Source: GCA-002733465 sp965230525
GTDB taxonomy: Bacteria > Pseudomonadota > Gammaproteobacteria > Enterobacterales > Kangiellaceae
Direction of reading: 5' to 3'
DNA length: 64,000 nt
NCBI GenBank assembly: GCA_965230525.1
Contig: OZ246008.1
Location: forward strand, 4,588,001-4,652,000
Both the position numbers and the translations under genes were made by a program. Below the pieces are notes generated by a model. It saw only the letters and a program-made list of their open reading frames with translations. It was not told the origin of the DNA and did no database searches. Shown in pieces: positions 25,741 to 35,148 of this stretch; positions within the stretch are counted from its first letter, which is position 1; each line of letters begins with the position of its first letter.

Positions 25741-26406
25741 ATGGGAGATATTCAACCAATTTCGAAAGAACGCACTAAGTCGACAAACTCTCGTTCACTT
25801 AACAGCACTAACTTGCTTGATACCATGAAGAAGTTGGCTGATGCGAGTGTTACTTTTTTTGAGTCAGTCACTCGTCGTGTGCACATCAAAACGCTTAAGT
25901 ATTTACTATCCAAAATGACCCAACAGCGGCAGAAGCTTCTGCGCACGCTGCAAAACTACCAGCAGTCGGTCGAGCCGATAGCTCAGCAATCGGACATGGG
26001 GTCAGCAAACTTGCAGGAAAATCAAGCGAATTTAAATGACTCCCCTGATCATCAGTTAGCTGAAACTCATCTCAAGGCCATCGAAGTGATTCGCTGGTAC
26101 ACTGACAATCAGCAACGCGATATAAATCAAGATGTCGAAGAGTTTATTGATGACCTGCAGAATAATGAGCGTCAGTTTATTCATTTTTATCGTTCGCGGA
26201 TTAAGCAGCTAAAACCGCATCAACTAGTGAGTGTAATGGCATCTAACCTAGCATCCATTCAAATCACCTACGATAAAATGAAAGGTTCACAATTTGAATC
26301 TGGCTTTAAACCTTCTGGGCTTAATTCGGCTTCAACCGAATCGTGTCAGCAGCAGGCAAACATAAGTAGTGCTCAACCAAAACAAAGAAAACAGTCAAAC
26401 GCTTAG
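25741..26406 (+). CDS. Helical protein, possibly PA2169/DUF2383-like four-helix bundle
   Basis: 221 residues, no signal peptide or membrane segment. Residues about 25-75 (LLDTMKKLADASVTFFESVTRR ... SKMTQQRQKLLRTLQNYQ) and about 105-165 (ETHLKAIEVIRWYTDNQQRDINQDVEEFIDDLQNNERQF) each look like a helical hairpin, a plan shared with the PA2169 family of stress-associated four-helix bundles. The C-terminal 40 residues are Gln/Ser-rich and disordered. GGAGAG lies just before the ATG. The family call is tentative; it fits the stress-gene setting downstream of the BON gene. Confidence 0.5.
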   Translation: MGDIQPISKERTKSTNSRSLNSTNLLDTMKKLADASVTFFESVTRRVHIKTLKYLLSKMTQQRQKLLRTLQNYQQSVEPIAQQSDMGSANLQENQANLNDSPDHQLAETHLKAIEVIRWYTDNQQRDINQDVEEFIDDLQNNERQFIHFYRSRIKQLKPHQLVSVMASNLASIQITYDKMKGSQFESGFKPSGLNSASTESCQQQANISSAQPKQRKQSNA

Positions 26407-26488
26407 TGTGCAGCACCGGGCCAAATGATAAATAGCGCTAACAATCGATATTAGTAAACGGGTGTCGTTAAACTTCATTGTGCGGATG

Positions 26489-26526
26489 AAAAAAATCCCG
26501 AGGCTCAACCATCAAAGCCACGGGAT
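26489..26526 (-). terminator. Intrinsic terminator of the spondin-domain gene
   Basis: On the minus strand: stem ATCCCGTGGCT / AGCCTCGGGAT (arms 26516-26526 and 26495-26505, one internal mismatch), followed by TTTTTT. Confidence 0.85.
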
Positions 26527-26608
26527 GCTGCGCAAAACAGAGGAATCAGATTTCGCTCATTGTTGTTTTTGTTATTCGATAAACGAATCGTTAAGCGGGT
26601 AATGATAA

Positions 26609-27265
26609 CTATTTAACACGTTCAATAGTGACTTTAAGTACTGGATTGCTCCAGCTGTACTCACTAGCGCTCAAATCGCCAATGCCATGAATGCCAGAAT
26701 GAACATAGATAAACCCTTCGCCTTGATCATTCGGTGAGAAAGGTTCGCCACCACATTGAGGCCCCGGAATACTTGCACACAATTCATCATTCGTTTCTGT
26801 TCCTGCATCATAGGCCCGTAAGTAGTAGGTTTTAGCGCCACGTTTTGGTGCTCTTACCGACTGCGCTGCAACAAATGCATCGTTGGTAGGCAGTAACATC
26901 GAAGCCACAGAAAAACGAGTGTGACGCCCTAAGCCTTCAAATGTCACGGTCGCTGATTGACCCGCCATTAAAAGTCCGGCTGTTGAGCTGACTTGGTCGT
27001 AAGGGTGAGAAAACATTGCCGCAAGACCGCTAGTATCACCACCTTCGGCAACCGCGGAAATTGCATCCGACGCTTGTTCGCCTAGTTCAAAAAGAGGTAC
27101 ATTTTTATGGTGTGCTGCCACCATTATGGGAGTAAAAGCCACAGATTTAGTTAAATTAGTAACGGTCACTTCATACTTAGCCCCACCTGCCATCGCGCTG
27201 GTTGCAAAAATGCTAGAAATAACCAGTAAGGACACTGACTGAAAGAGTTTTTTTAGTTTGTTCAT
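26609..27265 (-). CDS. Secreted spondin-N-domain protein
   Basis: 218 residues from the ATG at 27265, with GGAGA six bases upstream; the frame extends to 27337 but without a site. Signal peptide about 1-26 (ending SAMAGG). The rest is one spondin N-like domain (YEVTVTNLTKSVAFTPIMVAAHHKNVPLFELGEQAS ... GLAAMFSHPYDQVSS), with two Cys near 162 and 170. Bacterial spondin-domain proteins are secreted or surface-exposed and of unknown role. Stands alone with its own terminator. Confidence 0.88.
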   Translation of the reverse strand: MNKLKKLFQSVSLLVISSIFATSAMAGGAKYEVTVTNLTKSVAFTPIMVAAHHKNVPLFELGEQASDAISAVAEGGDTSGLAAMFSHPYDQVSSTAGLLMAGQSATVTFEGLGRHTRFSVASMLLPTNDAFVAAQSVRAPKRGAKTYYLRAYDAGTETNDELCASIPGPQCGGEPFSPNDQGEGFIYVHSGIHGIGDLSASEYSWSNPVLKVTIERVK

Positions 27266-27619
27266 GCTGTTCTCCAATTGAGTTTTGAGGTTGTTGTTTT
27301 TAAAGCATGTCCACCTTAATGAAACGACTTTTATCATTCCTCACGAATTTATAACGAAAATTTAACAAAATATTTTTTATCTCAAATGGGTGAATTTAAA
27401 ACTTGATACTCGACCTCGAATTTCTAAGTGAGATGCAACTATGGATTAGATTGTGTTGGCCAGGTTCGAATCCCAGGGGGTTGAGTTAAAGTGAACTGGC
27501 AAAGATTGGGTCGGTTGGATTTTTGAAAAAAGCAAGGCTGAGAATAAGCCTGTCGGCTTATCATGAGCTTACCCGCTTAACACATTATCGAGCTAGCGGG
27601 CTTATCAATCCGGCAAAAA
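27266..27619. other. Intergenic region between two minus-strand genes
   Basis: About 350 bases. A possible hairpin (ACCCGCT near 27567 and AGCGGGC near 27594) may end transcription of the gene at 27620. A GGTTCGAATCC stretch near 27473 resembles a tRNA T-loop but does not fold as one. No gene seen. Confidence 0.4.
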
Positions 27620-28153
27620 CTAGGGAAGCGGAAATACCGCTTTGAATCTTGGTTTTTGGTGGCGTTCCAAATAATAAATAAATTGCTTATTTTCACGATC
27701 AATCGTTAAGTGCCAGACATTGGTGGTGCCTTTTGGCACCAAAACTTTAGTCGCCTCGTCCGCAGGAAAACTTTGTGACCAGGCTGAGCCGTCGGTATTA
27801 GCATAACCGCCATACATCGTTAGCTGGTGAGGCGTGCCATCTTCATGGCGATGATCGTGCTTAAATAACAGTCCCTGTTGTGTCTTAGTTAAAATCCAGG
27901 TGCGAGAATGGTCTTCGCCGACACTAAAGGGAATTCGTATTTCATTATCACTGCAACTTGCGACTTTCATAACCAAAGTTTTACCATAAAAAGCGTCCTC
28001 TTTATTGCTTGGATAAACGCTTTTTCCTTTGAGTGTTTTATGACAAAGCTGTTTCAACTTATCAAAAAACGCATCGCTTGTTTGCTCCGCCTGAGCGGGT
28101 AAAGCAAAAAAACAGACTCCCAGTAGGCCTATTGTCATTATATTTTTCATCAT
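27620..28153 (-). CDS. Secreted protein of unknown function
   Basis: 177 residues. Signal peptide about 1-22 (ending PAQA). The mature part has two Cys (about 37 and 67), a conserved-looking His-rich turn KHDHRHEDGTPHQLTMYGGYA (shown here in part at about 98-115) and ends RFKAVFPLP. I recognise no named family. Two ATG codons (28153, 28150) are adjacent; AAGAGAA immediately before favours the second. No partner genes are evident. Confidence 0.7.
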   Translation of the reverse strand: MMKNIMTIGLLGVCFFALPAQAEQTSDAFFDKLKQLCHKTLKGKSVYPSNKEDAFYGKTLVMKVASCSDNEIRIPFSVGEDHSRTWILTKTQQGLLFKHDHRHEDGTPHQLTMYGGYANTDGSAWSQSFPADEATKVLVPKGTTNVWHLTIDRENKQFIYYLERHQKPRFKAVFPLP

Positions 28154-28422
28154 TTCTCTTCAGCTCTTAATGGTTAAAATTTAGACAATCCTTTTATTAA
28201 TGCAACTGTCTATTTGATTGGCTAATTGATTGATTAATTGATTGACGGTTCAACAGCTTATATGAATCGACCACTCTAGTTAGCATGAGCCTAACCTAGG
28301 CAACGCTTTAAGTAAATTAAATTATTTCGCTGCGAGGCAAACTATGAAGTGATAATATTCGACTTTAGTACTAAGACATACGTACAACATAATTTAAAGC
28401 AAGCCTGTTTAGGGGATAATGA

Positions 28423-29733
28423 ATGCCGGTGTTTAGCCAACTAAGAATAGCCATATTAGATGGACTCTTATCGCTACGTTTTTTTAATCGAACGGCTTTA
28501 GTTTGGGGCGGGTTATATATAGTTGCAACGATAATAATTTTTGCCCTTTTTATTTCCGGCTTAATTCACTACCAGGAACCTCTAAAGGCCGCATTACTCG
28601 ATTACCTTTTCCCAAAGTCATGGCATGGTATCTCTGAGCAACTTGCGGATTTTTTGTTTGAGTCACAAACAAAAATTGTATTGGGAAATTTGATCTTATC
28701 AGGCTCGTTAGTACTTGCTTCAATCACTTTGTTTCCACTTAAGGAAAAGTATTCCGCCGAATTTGAAAAAGCAGGTAGATATAACAATGGCTTAGTTAAC
28801 GAATTTCCATTAAGAATGCAGGCAATGGAAGAGGTCAAGTTATTTCTGCTCTATTTGACTGCGCAATCCGTTATTTTATGGATTGGTTACTATCCTTTTA
28901 AAATAACTACACTGGTTGCCAATTGCCTAAGTTATTTATTCTTATTTTTTACCTTTGGACTCGATTTTATCGCCCCAACCTTACAAAGGCATCAGATAAA
29001 GTATGCCCTAATGATCAAATACCTGACTCGCCATCCGTTGATTGCATTAGGCTTTGGAACATTGTTTAGTTTGCCATTAGTATTGATTAGCCCATTTATT
29101 TTTGAACTTGCCGACTTGGACTTTATTGAAATTACCGCAGCGCTTTTGTTTTTAAATATTGCATTTTTAGCCGTTGCTGTACCGGTAGGGACTCATATTG
29201 CAAGTCAACTGTTATTAAACCTTAAACAGACAACACCACCAACGCGTCGCCATGTTCGCATTGCTTATGTTTTGATGAGTTTGTTGCTAGCCTCTACCTT
29301 GTTTTTACATTCCCGCTTGGTTATTTCGCTACACCATAAAAGCCAACTATTAAAAGCTGAGTATAATTTGGATTGGTCGAGCATTAATTTTAAATTACCG
29401 TCATTTTCTGACCTCACCAGTGGTCAAGCTTTGAGCAACTTTTCCATTGATATAGTGATTAAAAATCCAACGCAATTTGATATCATCATCGAACCGAGCG
29501 AACTCCACATATCGCAAAAGCAACAGCGAATCGCAAAATTAAATCTTAGTGGTTTTGCTTTATCGTCCGGCGAAACCAAGCGGGTTACTTTGCAAATAGA
29601 TTCAGACTCTAACCTCAGCAAAGTCAGTGATTTTAACAGTATTACGGAAGACTGGAATGTCGATATGTATATTGATATTTGGCCAGGCATACCTTTTATG
29701 TTGAACATTTTCCAATCTGAACCAAACAAATAA
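28423..29733 (+). CDS. Membrane protein, EI24/CysZ-like part with C-terminal LEA14-like domain
   Basis: 436 residues. About six membrane segments between residues 22 and 300 (first at 27-48, others near 88-105, 150-190, 208-230, 238-265, 282-298). The middle section FGLDFIAPTLQRHQIKY and KYLTRHPLIALGFG resembles EI24/CysZ-type membrane proteins. The last 110 residues are outside the membrane and beta-rich (SIDIVIKNPTQFDIIIEPSEL), like the LEA14/WHy fold. GGGG lies eight bases before the ATG. The combination is unusual and I cannot assign a function; both domain calls are from pattern only. Confidence 0.55.
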   Translation: MPVFSQLRIAILDGLLSLRFFNRTALVWGGLYIVATIIIFALFISGLIHYQEPLKAALLDYLFPKSWHGISEQLADFLFESQTKIVLGNLILSGSLVLASITLFPLKEKYSAEFEKAGRYNNGLVNEFPLRMQAMEEVKLFLLYLTAQSVILWIGYYPFKITTLVANCLSYLFLFFTFGLDFIAPTLQRHQIKYALMIKYLTRHPLIALGFGTLFSLPLVLISPFIFELADLDFIEITAALLFLNIAFLAVAVPVGTHIASQLLLNLKQTTPPTRRHVRIAYVLMSLLLASTLFLHSRLVISLHHKSQLLKAEYNLDWSSINFKLPSFSDLTSGQALSNFSIDIVIKNPTQFDIIIEPSELHISQKQQRIAKLNLSGFALSSGETKRVTLQIDSDSNLSKVSDFNSITEDWNVDMYIDIWPGIPFMLNIFQSEPNK

Positions 29734-29905
29734 CCGTATAACTAGAATAACACCGAGGCCCGTAGACAAAATAATTTGATGCGCGACGACCTGAAAGTGT
29801 TTAGACTTACCAAAGTTAGGCTGTTTGTTGTTAGCGAATGGCTGTCATTAAAACCTTTTTAATTTTGTAACGCATACAAATTATAAGTTTCGGAACCAAA
29901 TTGCA

Positions 29906-30283
29906 TTGGCAAATTATAAAATCACTCAAGACGATGGCTTTTTCCACCTGAAATTCTTAGCGCAAGTGGAACTTGATACGGTGCAAGAAGCTTATTTTGA
30001 GTTACTCAGAACACAAGGTTTTATGCCTGAGTCACATACCCTTTGGAATTTCGAAAATGCCATTTTGCTATTATCGATAACCGATATGCATCAAATAGCG
30101 GACGCCGTTATAGCTGCCGCGGATTTAAGAGCAAGCAGCGCGCGCTCGGCGTTTTTTGTGCCAGATGCTCACGACGCAGCACTTCTCAAGAACTACATTA
30201 CCTTGGTTGCACATTACCCAGTAGAGTTTAGATTGTTTTCTGATTATTCTGAGTCCGTGGCTTGGTTGCGCTCTACCAGTTAA
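29906..30283 (+). CDS. STAS/SpoIIAA-like small protein
   Basis: 125 residues, no signal peptide. Strand-helix alternation (YKITQDDGFFHLKFLAQV, LWNFENAIL, SARSAFFVP, VEFRLFSDYSESVAWL) fits the SpoIIAA-like fold of the STAS superfamily, including the closing F-x-D-x-x-x-A-x-x-WL helix. There is no ATG at the family-like N-terminus; the start appears to be the TTG at 29906. The function is unknown. Confidence 0.6.
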   Translation: MANYKITQDDGFFHLKFLAQVELDTVQEAYFELLRTQGFMPESHTLWNFENAILLLSITDMHQIADAVIAAADLRASSARSAFFVPDAHDAALLKNYITLVAHYPVEFRLFSDYSESVAWLRSTS

Positions 30284-30329
30284 TTTGGGATCGCTTGGCA
30301 ACTTGTAATAACAATTCTAGCCTTTTCAA

Positions 30330-30872
30330 CTAGACTGCCGACGCAGTTCGAATTTTTTTGATTTCTGCGGTTGACAAGCCGAGCGACTGCAGGAATTTTT
30401 GATGCTCAATAGGAGACTGCATTTCAAATTGACGATGCCACTCACTCATTCCTTGTTCGTCTAAACCGGCTTTTCTAAGCATGTCAGTCCACATTTGCTT
30501 ATTGAGAGAATTACCAGAGCTTTTAGTTGCATCTTGATTGAGCAAGTCTAGTAACAGCTGTTGTTGCTCTTTTAACTTACAAATTTCTTGGTTAGTTTGT
30601 GCCAGCCTTTGTTGTAGGATCTCGGTTAACGAACTGCTGGTTTGGTTGGATTGAATCAACTGTTTGATTTGCTCTAGAGGCACACCGGTGGAACGATAGA
30701 GCAATATTGATTGTAAGGTTTTTAGATCTTTTTGAGTATATTGACGATAGCCGCTTGCCGTTCGCGCAGAAACTTTTAAAAGTTCTATTTTTTCATAATA
30801 GATTAAGGTGCTTCTCGACACCTTATATCGTTGAGCGACTTGTCCAATGGAGTAAGTAGTCTGTTTTTTCAT
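30330..30872 (-). CDS. MerR-family transcriptional regulator
   Basis: 180 residues. N-terminal MerR winged helix at about 6-75 (YSIGQVAQRYKVSRSTLIYYEKIELLKVSARTASGYRQYTQKDL), a dimerisation coiled coil (about 85-120), then a C-terminal helical part with MLRKAGLDEQGMSEWHRQFE, similar to MerR proteins with a TipAS-like or related effector region. No metal-binding Cys cluster, so not a metal sensor of the CueR/ZntR type. AGGAGA lies ten bases before the ATG. The gene upstream (30905-31300) is 32 bases away and probably in the same operon. Confidence 0.9.
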   Translation of the reverse strand: MKKQTTYSIGQVAQRYKVSRSTLIYYEKIELLKVSARTASGYRQYTQKDLKTLQSILLYRSTGVPLEQIKQLIQSNQTSSSLTEILQQRLAQTNQEICKLKEQQQLLLDLLNQDATKSSGNSLNKQMWTDMLRKAGLDEQGMSEWHRQFEMQSPIEHQKFLQSLGLSTAEIKKIRTASAV

Positions 30873-30904
30873 TTAACTATTTCTCCTGTAACCTCGTGGC
30901 ACAA

Positions 30905-31300
30905 CTAGAACGCCTTTCGGTCAGGTGCGATAAACTGTCTTTTTGCACCCTCAGAGCTAATTAGCTTCTCACTATAATAGTGTTTCAATAATGCTTTTGC
31001 GTTGAAAATAAGATCCTGATTTTGCTCGCAAAAGACCAGCCAATGAGCCGACTTTTGCTTTTCCCTTCGTTTCGAGATTATTTTACACAAGGCAACGGTG
31101 ATAGTTTGATGATACTTATCTGGAGCGCCTAACGAAGTGGCATAGGCGTTTATCCCTTTAGCAACCCGATCGATGGCAACATCTTCAGTATACTGGTTCA
31201 AATAGAGCCAACACAGTCTAATGTGGCCCAAGTGATTGAACTCAGCAGGATCTAAAGTTGTTAGTTCAAATTGCGCTATAAATCGCTCATCACTTAACAT
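30905..31300 (-). CDS. Conserved hypothetical protein with HxxHxRLxWLYL motif
   Basis: 131 residues, soluble, all-helical in appearance. Motif FNHLGHIRLCWLYLNQY (about 21-37) followed by GINAYATSLGAPDKYHQTITVAL is typical of a widespread but unnamed family of small proteins. AAAGGTG precedes the ATG at 31300. Sits directly before the MerR gene. I do not know its activity; the two His and KYHQT might form a site. Confidence 0.65.
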   Translation of the reverse strand: MLSDERFIAQFELTTLDPAEFNHLGHIRLCWLYLNQYTEDVAIDRVAKGINAYATSLGAPDKYHQTITVALCKIISKRREKQKSAHWLVFCEQNQDLIFNAKALLKHYYSEKLISSEGAKRQFIAPDRKAF

Positions 31301-31403
31301 AGGGAAACACCTTTAATATCGAAAAGCGCTGAATCTAAACCCTGAACCTCTAGTCAGGTCAAATAGTTTTACAATAATCGTAAAAAATATGAGCGAAACT
31401 CAA

Positions 31404-31973
31404 CTAAGAACCTTCCTGAGTCAACTGTTTTTGATAATACACCACGGTTTCCTCGCCTAAAGGATCTTTATAGAGCATGGTTTCTATATAATTCATTCCC
31501 AGCTTTTTCATAACCGCGATAGAGGCAGCATTTCCAGGCATGGCATAAGCACTAATTTTATCGATGGGTTGAATAATACCTGTTATGCTAGCTTGCTCTA
31601 AACATTTTATCAGATGACTTGCGGCTTCAGTCGCATATCCTTTTCCCCAGGTCTTTTTGAAGAATCGCCACCCTATTTCTAAGTTATTATATTCAGGATG
31701 TTCACTAAAGAACTTGATAGGACGAATTAATATCCAACCTAAATATTCATTGGTCGATCTTTCTGTGACTTGCCATAGCCCCCAACCTTGTTGGCTATTT
31801 CGGTAGCTCTGCATTCTCGGTATATAAACTGCTTGTATGTCCTGCAAACTCGTTTGGGTTCCACCATTGATAAAACGCATGACTTCTGGGTCTTGATCGA
31901 GTTCAAAAAGTCGTTGACCGTCAGACTCATCCATAAGTCGATAACTTAGACGGTCAGAATGTGTAATCTGCAT
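31404..31973 (-). CDS. GNAT-family N-acetyltransferase (RimJ/RimL-like)
   Basis: 189 residues. N-terminal strand TDRLSYRLMDESDGQRLFELDQDPEVMRFINGG-type region (about 5-40), acetyl-CoA-binding stretch GWRFFKKTWGKGYATEAASHLIK (about 101-123), and the NAASIAVMKKLGMNYIE signature (about 149-165) define an Acetyltransf_3 enzyme. GGAG lies six bases before the ATG. The acceptor substrate is unknown. Confidence 0.92.
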   Translation of the reverse strand: MQITHSDRLSYRLMDESDGQRLFELDQDPEVMRFINGGTQTSLQDIQAVYIPRMQSYRNSQQGWGLWQVTERSTNEYLGWILIRPIKFFSEHPEYNNLEIGWRFFKKTWGKGYATEAASHLIKCLEQASITGIIQPIDKISAYAMPGNAASIAVMKKLGMNYIETMLYKDPLGEETVVYYQKQLTQEGS

Positions 31974-32233
31974 GATAACTCCAGCAAAGAGAGAAAGTGG
32001 ACTATTGTACCCTGAAATGTCTTTGGCAAATAACTCTGCCTTAAAAATTTTTAATAACCTTTTGAAATGAGCGCTTTATGATTTGATCACAAAAACGAGA
32101 GAATTATTTGTGAGATTGGCTTATCGGTCGGTCTTATTGGTCTATCTTATCGGGGTAGCTCATGGCTTTTATTTTAGGCGTAAATATGAAGGAGAGAGCA
32201 GCCACCAGCCCTCCCCCTCAAAACTCTGTTGAT

Positions 32234-32626
32234 TTATTCAACTTTGACATACACGATGCGTTCTTTACCTGAGTCTTTAGCATCGCGTAGTTTTTTGTGT
32301 TCGCTAATTTCTCTTCGCACTTGTACATCATGTTTTCTAAACCTATCTAAAAACTCGACAGTTTTGTTGGCATCATAAGTAAATGCAAAATCAGCAATTG
32401 ATTTATCATTGCAGGTTAACTTGCGTGTAATTACACGATAGACTCCAGCACTTCGAGACAAAGCCATTGCTTTATTCTTGAACTTAGACAAATTGTTTTC
32501 TGCTGCCGCAATACAAAGATGAGTTTCGATTGTGTTATTTGCCGGTACAAATTTGTATTGTGCAGCACTCAAAGGTAAAGCCGATAATGCAAGCGAGGCA
32601 ATCAGCAGGGTCTTAATTTTGTTCAT
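32234..32626 (-). CDS. Secreted DUF3718 protein
   Basis: 130 residues. Signal peptide about 1-22 (ending LSAA). The mature sequence has the DUF3718 hallmark: FVPANNTIETHLCIAAAENN (about 26-45), with a Cys there and a second in LTCNDKSI (about 75). The C-terminus is Lys/Asp-rich. AGGAGA lies seven bases before the ATG. The family is common in Shewanella/Alteromonas relatives; function unknown. Confidence 0.85.
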   Translation of the reverse strand: MNKIKTLLIASLALSALPLSAAQYKFVPANNTIETHLCIAAAENNLSKFKNKAMALSRSAGVYRVITRKLTCNDKSIADFAFTYDANKTVEFLDRFRKHDVQVRREISEHKKLRDAKDSGKERIVYVKVE

Positions 32627-32948
32627 CGTTGTTCTCCTATTCGATATTAATAAAAAGACTACTCTTTATTAAGCTAGCCTAAGCTAGAACCCGCTATATG
32701 TGTTTGTCCATTTTGTTTTAGTGATAGCCACTTGGAGTAGTTGATTGTTAATTTAGCAAAGCAAGGAGTATGTTTGTTTTTCTGAATGTAACAGCAATTA
32801 TACTTATTGAATTTATGTTTAGAAAAGCAGACTATTTAACCGAATTTAAATATTGAGATACGTTTAGAAAAGAAATGAAATTTTGCAGGGATATTTTTTC
32901 AATAAGAATTAAATAAAAAATAGTCATTTTTTAAGTATAAAACTGAAA
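32627..32948. other. AT-rich intergenic region
   Basis: About 320 bases with no credible gene, carrying the promoter of the DUF3718 gene on the minus strand. No clear operator seen. Confidence 0.4.
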
Positions 32949-32973
32949 ACGGCCTACTTACTCAGCAGGCCGT
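32938..32973 (-). terminator. Intrinsic terminator of the DUF3581 gene
   Basis: On the minus strand: ACGGCCT ... AGGCCGT stem (32973-32967 with 32955-32949), then TTTTCAGTTTT. Confidence 0.8.
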
Positions 32974-33011
32974 CTAAAAATAAAACGAACTTCAATTAAT
33001 GTCAACTATGA

Positions 33012-33719
33012 CTAATTTTGACTATAAGCTTGTCGACTTTGATTGTAGGTATCTACAAGATAGTCGATATCATCTTGAGCATAGGGTCTTAGTCCGCTCA
33101 TTATGATTTGTTTTTCACCGGTACCAATCGATTGGTTATCCGCTTGGATGTCAAAGTTCATAGTAACCATGCCACGCTTTCCAGTCACAGCAAAATCACA
33201 ATCTTTTAGTAAAACTTCGGGAGCGGTGTCGGCAAACGAGTTAAGAGAAAGCTTCATTTGATCATAAATAACCATCGGCTTTCGGGTGTTAATCATTGCA
33301 TCTTCTTTTTTCATTAGCTCAATAATAATATGAGGAAATGTTTTTCCAGAAAATGCCACATAAGACCGAATTAAACCTTCAACAAATTGTTCATCACGAC
33401 AAATATCACCGTCTCTTTCTACTGATAGCACAACTTTCTGTTTATCATTTTCAGCAACAATACTATTAGGTTGTTCGCTGATGCTAATTGGCATTTCACC
33501 GGCAATCATCCCCTGAAAATCAAAGGTCATTTGCTTGCTAACGCCAAACTTACTCAACATGACGCTAAAGAGTAAATCGCCTGGCACACAAAAACGAGAA
33601 TTATCGATGTCATGCAGCGGGTTAAAATCACCAGCAATGCGCTTAGCAAAATCACTGCCTTGCTGGCGTGAAAAGACATATCGATTGTCTTTAAAAGTAT
33701 AAAAGTCTTGAGTAAACAT
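33012..33719 (-). CDS. DUF3581 family protein (hotdog/MaoC-like)
   Basis: 235 residues, cytosolic. The FAKRIAGDFNPLHDIDNSRFCVPGDLLFSVMLSKFG region (about 25-60) carries the D-F-N-P-L-H-D motif, recalling the catalytic Asp/His of MaoC-type hydratases, and the rest follows the DUF3581 family over its full length. AGGA lies eight bases before the ATG at 33719. Activity is unproven. Divergent from the YebC-like gene. Confidence 0.85.
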   Translation of the reverse strand: MFTQDFYTFKDNRYVFSRQQGSDFAKRIAGDFNPLHDIDNSRFCVPGDLLFSVMLSKFGVSKQMTFDFQGMIAGEMPISISEQPNSIVAENDKQKVVLSVERDGDICRDEQFVEGLIRSYVAFSGKTFPHIIIELMKKEDAMINTRKPMVIYDQMKLSLNSFADTAPEVLLKDCDFAVTGKRGMVTMNFDIQADNQSIGTGEKQIIMSGLRPYAQDDIDYLVDTYNQSRQAYSQN

Positions 33720-33913
33720 AGGTTATTCCTAACGCGATTAAACTGTGTATTCTTTAACCAATTGCTAAAATTAGCGCGCACTATACAGACCTTTGCAACC
33801 GATTGCTATCCACAAAGCGCCAATCTAGAGTCCGACCAGTGTAAAAAGTAGGTTTCATAAGGCTTGCAAGCGAGGTAAAATAACCACATTTTTACCAGTA
33901 TAAGAGAGCTGTC

Positions 33914-34633
33914 ATGGGAAGAGCCTACCAAAACCGAAAAGAATCAATGGCAAAAACTTCGGATGCCAACGCCAAGATCTACAGTAAATACAGTCGAGAG
34001 ATCTACGTTTGCGCCAAATCAGGCGGCGCTGATACCGACGGTAATTTGGCACTCAGAGGATTGATTGAGCGTGCCAAGAAAGATCAGGTCCCAAGCCATG
34101 TGATCGAAAAAGCCCTCGATAAAGCCCAAGGTGGCGCCGGTGAGGATTTTGCCGTAGCACGTTATGAAGGCTATGGACCGGGAAACTGTATGGTGATTGT
34201 CGACTGTCTAACTGACAACCCAAACCGGACATTTGGTGATGTGCGGGTGTGTTTTACCAAAACCAATAGCAAGATAGGGACACAAGGCAGTGTCGGTCAC
34301 ATGTTTGATCATAGCGCCATACTGGTTTTTAAAGGTGATGACGAAGAAGCAGCCCTTGACGCTTTAATGATGGCCGATGTCGATGTGACCGATATTGAAA
34401 ATGAAGATGGCAAAATTACTGTATTCGCACCTCATACCGAGTACTTCAAAGCTAAAAAGGCGCTGATGGAAGCCTTTGACGGCATCGAGTTTGATGTCGA
34501 TGAAATCCAATTTATACCGCAAAGCATGACTCCCATTAGCGGAGACGATGTTGAGATGTTCGATAAGTTTATCAGTATGCTAAATGATTTGGATGACGTT
34601 CAAAATATTTACCACAACGCCGAGATTCAATAG
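33914..34633 (+). CDS. YebC/TACO1-family protein of the YeeN subgroup
   Basis: 239 residues. N-terminus MGRAYQNRKESMAKTSDANAK is the YeeN form of the YebC signature (YebC itself has MAGHSKW). The three-domain YebC fold follows: helical N-domain with ALRGLIERAKKDQVPSHVIEKALDKA (about 45-70), then ARYEGYGPGNCMVIVDCLTDNPNRT (about 82-106) and SVGHMFDHSAILVF. Family members act as transcription regulators or, as shown for TACO1 and some YebC proteins, help ribosomes at proline stretches. Convergent with ilvH, only 15 bases between stops. Confidence 0.95.
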   Translation: MGRAYQNRKESMAKTSDANAKIYSKYSREIYVCAKSGGADTDGNLALRGLIERAKKDQVPSHVIEKALDKAQGGAGEDFAVARYEGYGPGNCMVIVDCLTDNPNRTFGDVRVCFTKTNSKIGTQGSVGHMFDHSAILVFKGDDEEAALDALMMADVDVTDIENEDGKITVFAPHTEYFKAKKALMEAFDGIEFDVDEIQFIPQSMTPISGDDVEMFDKFISMLNDLDDVQNIYHNAEIQ

Positions 34634-34648
34634 CAACTATACGATTTA

Positions 34649-35146
34649 TTAGGGCCTGAGCGCTTGTTTTCCTCGGGCTATCGCAACACAACCTGAGCGC
34701 ACAATTTCAACTATATCGCTTTGCTTTCTAATCGACTTAATAAATGCGTTAAGTTTTTGCTTTTTACCGGTGAGCTGAACTGTATAAAGCTGGTTGGTGC
34801 TATCAACTATTTGGCCACGAAAAATCTCGGTGGTTCGCTTTATTTCTTCACGCGCTTCCGCAGTCGTTGCATTAAGTTTTACGAACATCAATTCTCTTTC
34901 AATGTGTTCAGTGCTGGATAATTCTGACACCTTAAGGACATCAACAAGTTTGTTCACTTGCTTGGTGATTTGCTCAATCGTTTTATGATCCCCAGAAGTT
35001 TCTATAGTTATCCTAGATAAGCTTTTATCTTGAGTGGCTGCAACAGTTAAACTCTCAATATTAAACGCTCGTTGAGAAAACAAACCAACAATACGAGAAA
35101 GCGATCCCGGCTCATTTTCTAATAGTATAGATAGAATAGACTGCAT
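34649..35146 (-). CDS. ilvH: Acetolactate synthase small (regulatory) subunit
   Basis: 165 residues, the usual length. ACT domain at about 4-75 (SILLENEPGSLSRIVGLFSQRAFNIESLTVAATQDKSLSRITIET), with the valine-binding N-x-x-S-L region, then the C-terminal ferredoxin-like domain ending RSGCVAIARGKQALRP. It activates the catalytic subunit and gives valine feedback inhibition. The ATG lies two bases after the ilvI stop, with its GGAG inside the end of ilvI, so the subunits are translationally coupled. Confidence 0.97.
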   Translation of the reverse strand: MQSILSILLENEPGSLSRIVGLFSQRAFNIESLTVAATQDKSLSRITIETSGDHKTIEQITKQVNKLVDVLKVSELSSTEHIERELMFVKLNATTAEAREEIKRTTEIFRGQIVDSTNQLYTVQLTGKKQKLNAFIKSIRKQSDIVEIVRSGCVAIARGKQALRP

Positions 35147-35148
35147 CT

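Noticed and set aside
27465..27500. GGTTCGAATCC like a tRNA T-loop, possible tRNA or attachment-site remnant
   Set aside because: The flanking bases do not form the T stem (only three of five pairs) and no acceptor or anticodon arm can be drawn.
28214..28246. ATTGATTG-rich stretch as a tandem array
   Set aside because: Short and irregular; consistent with AT-rich low complexity.
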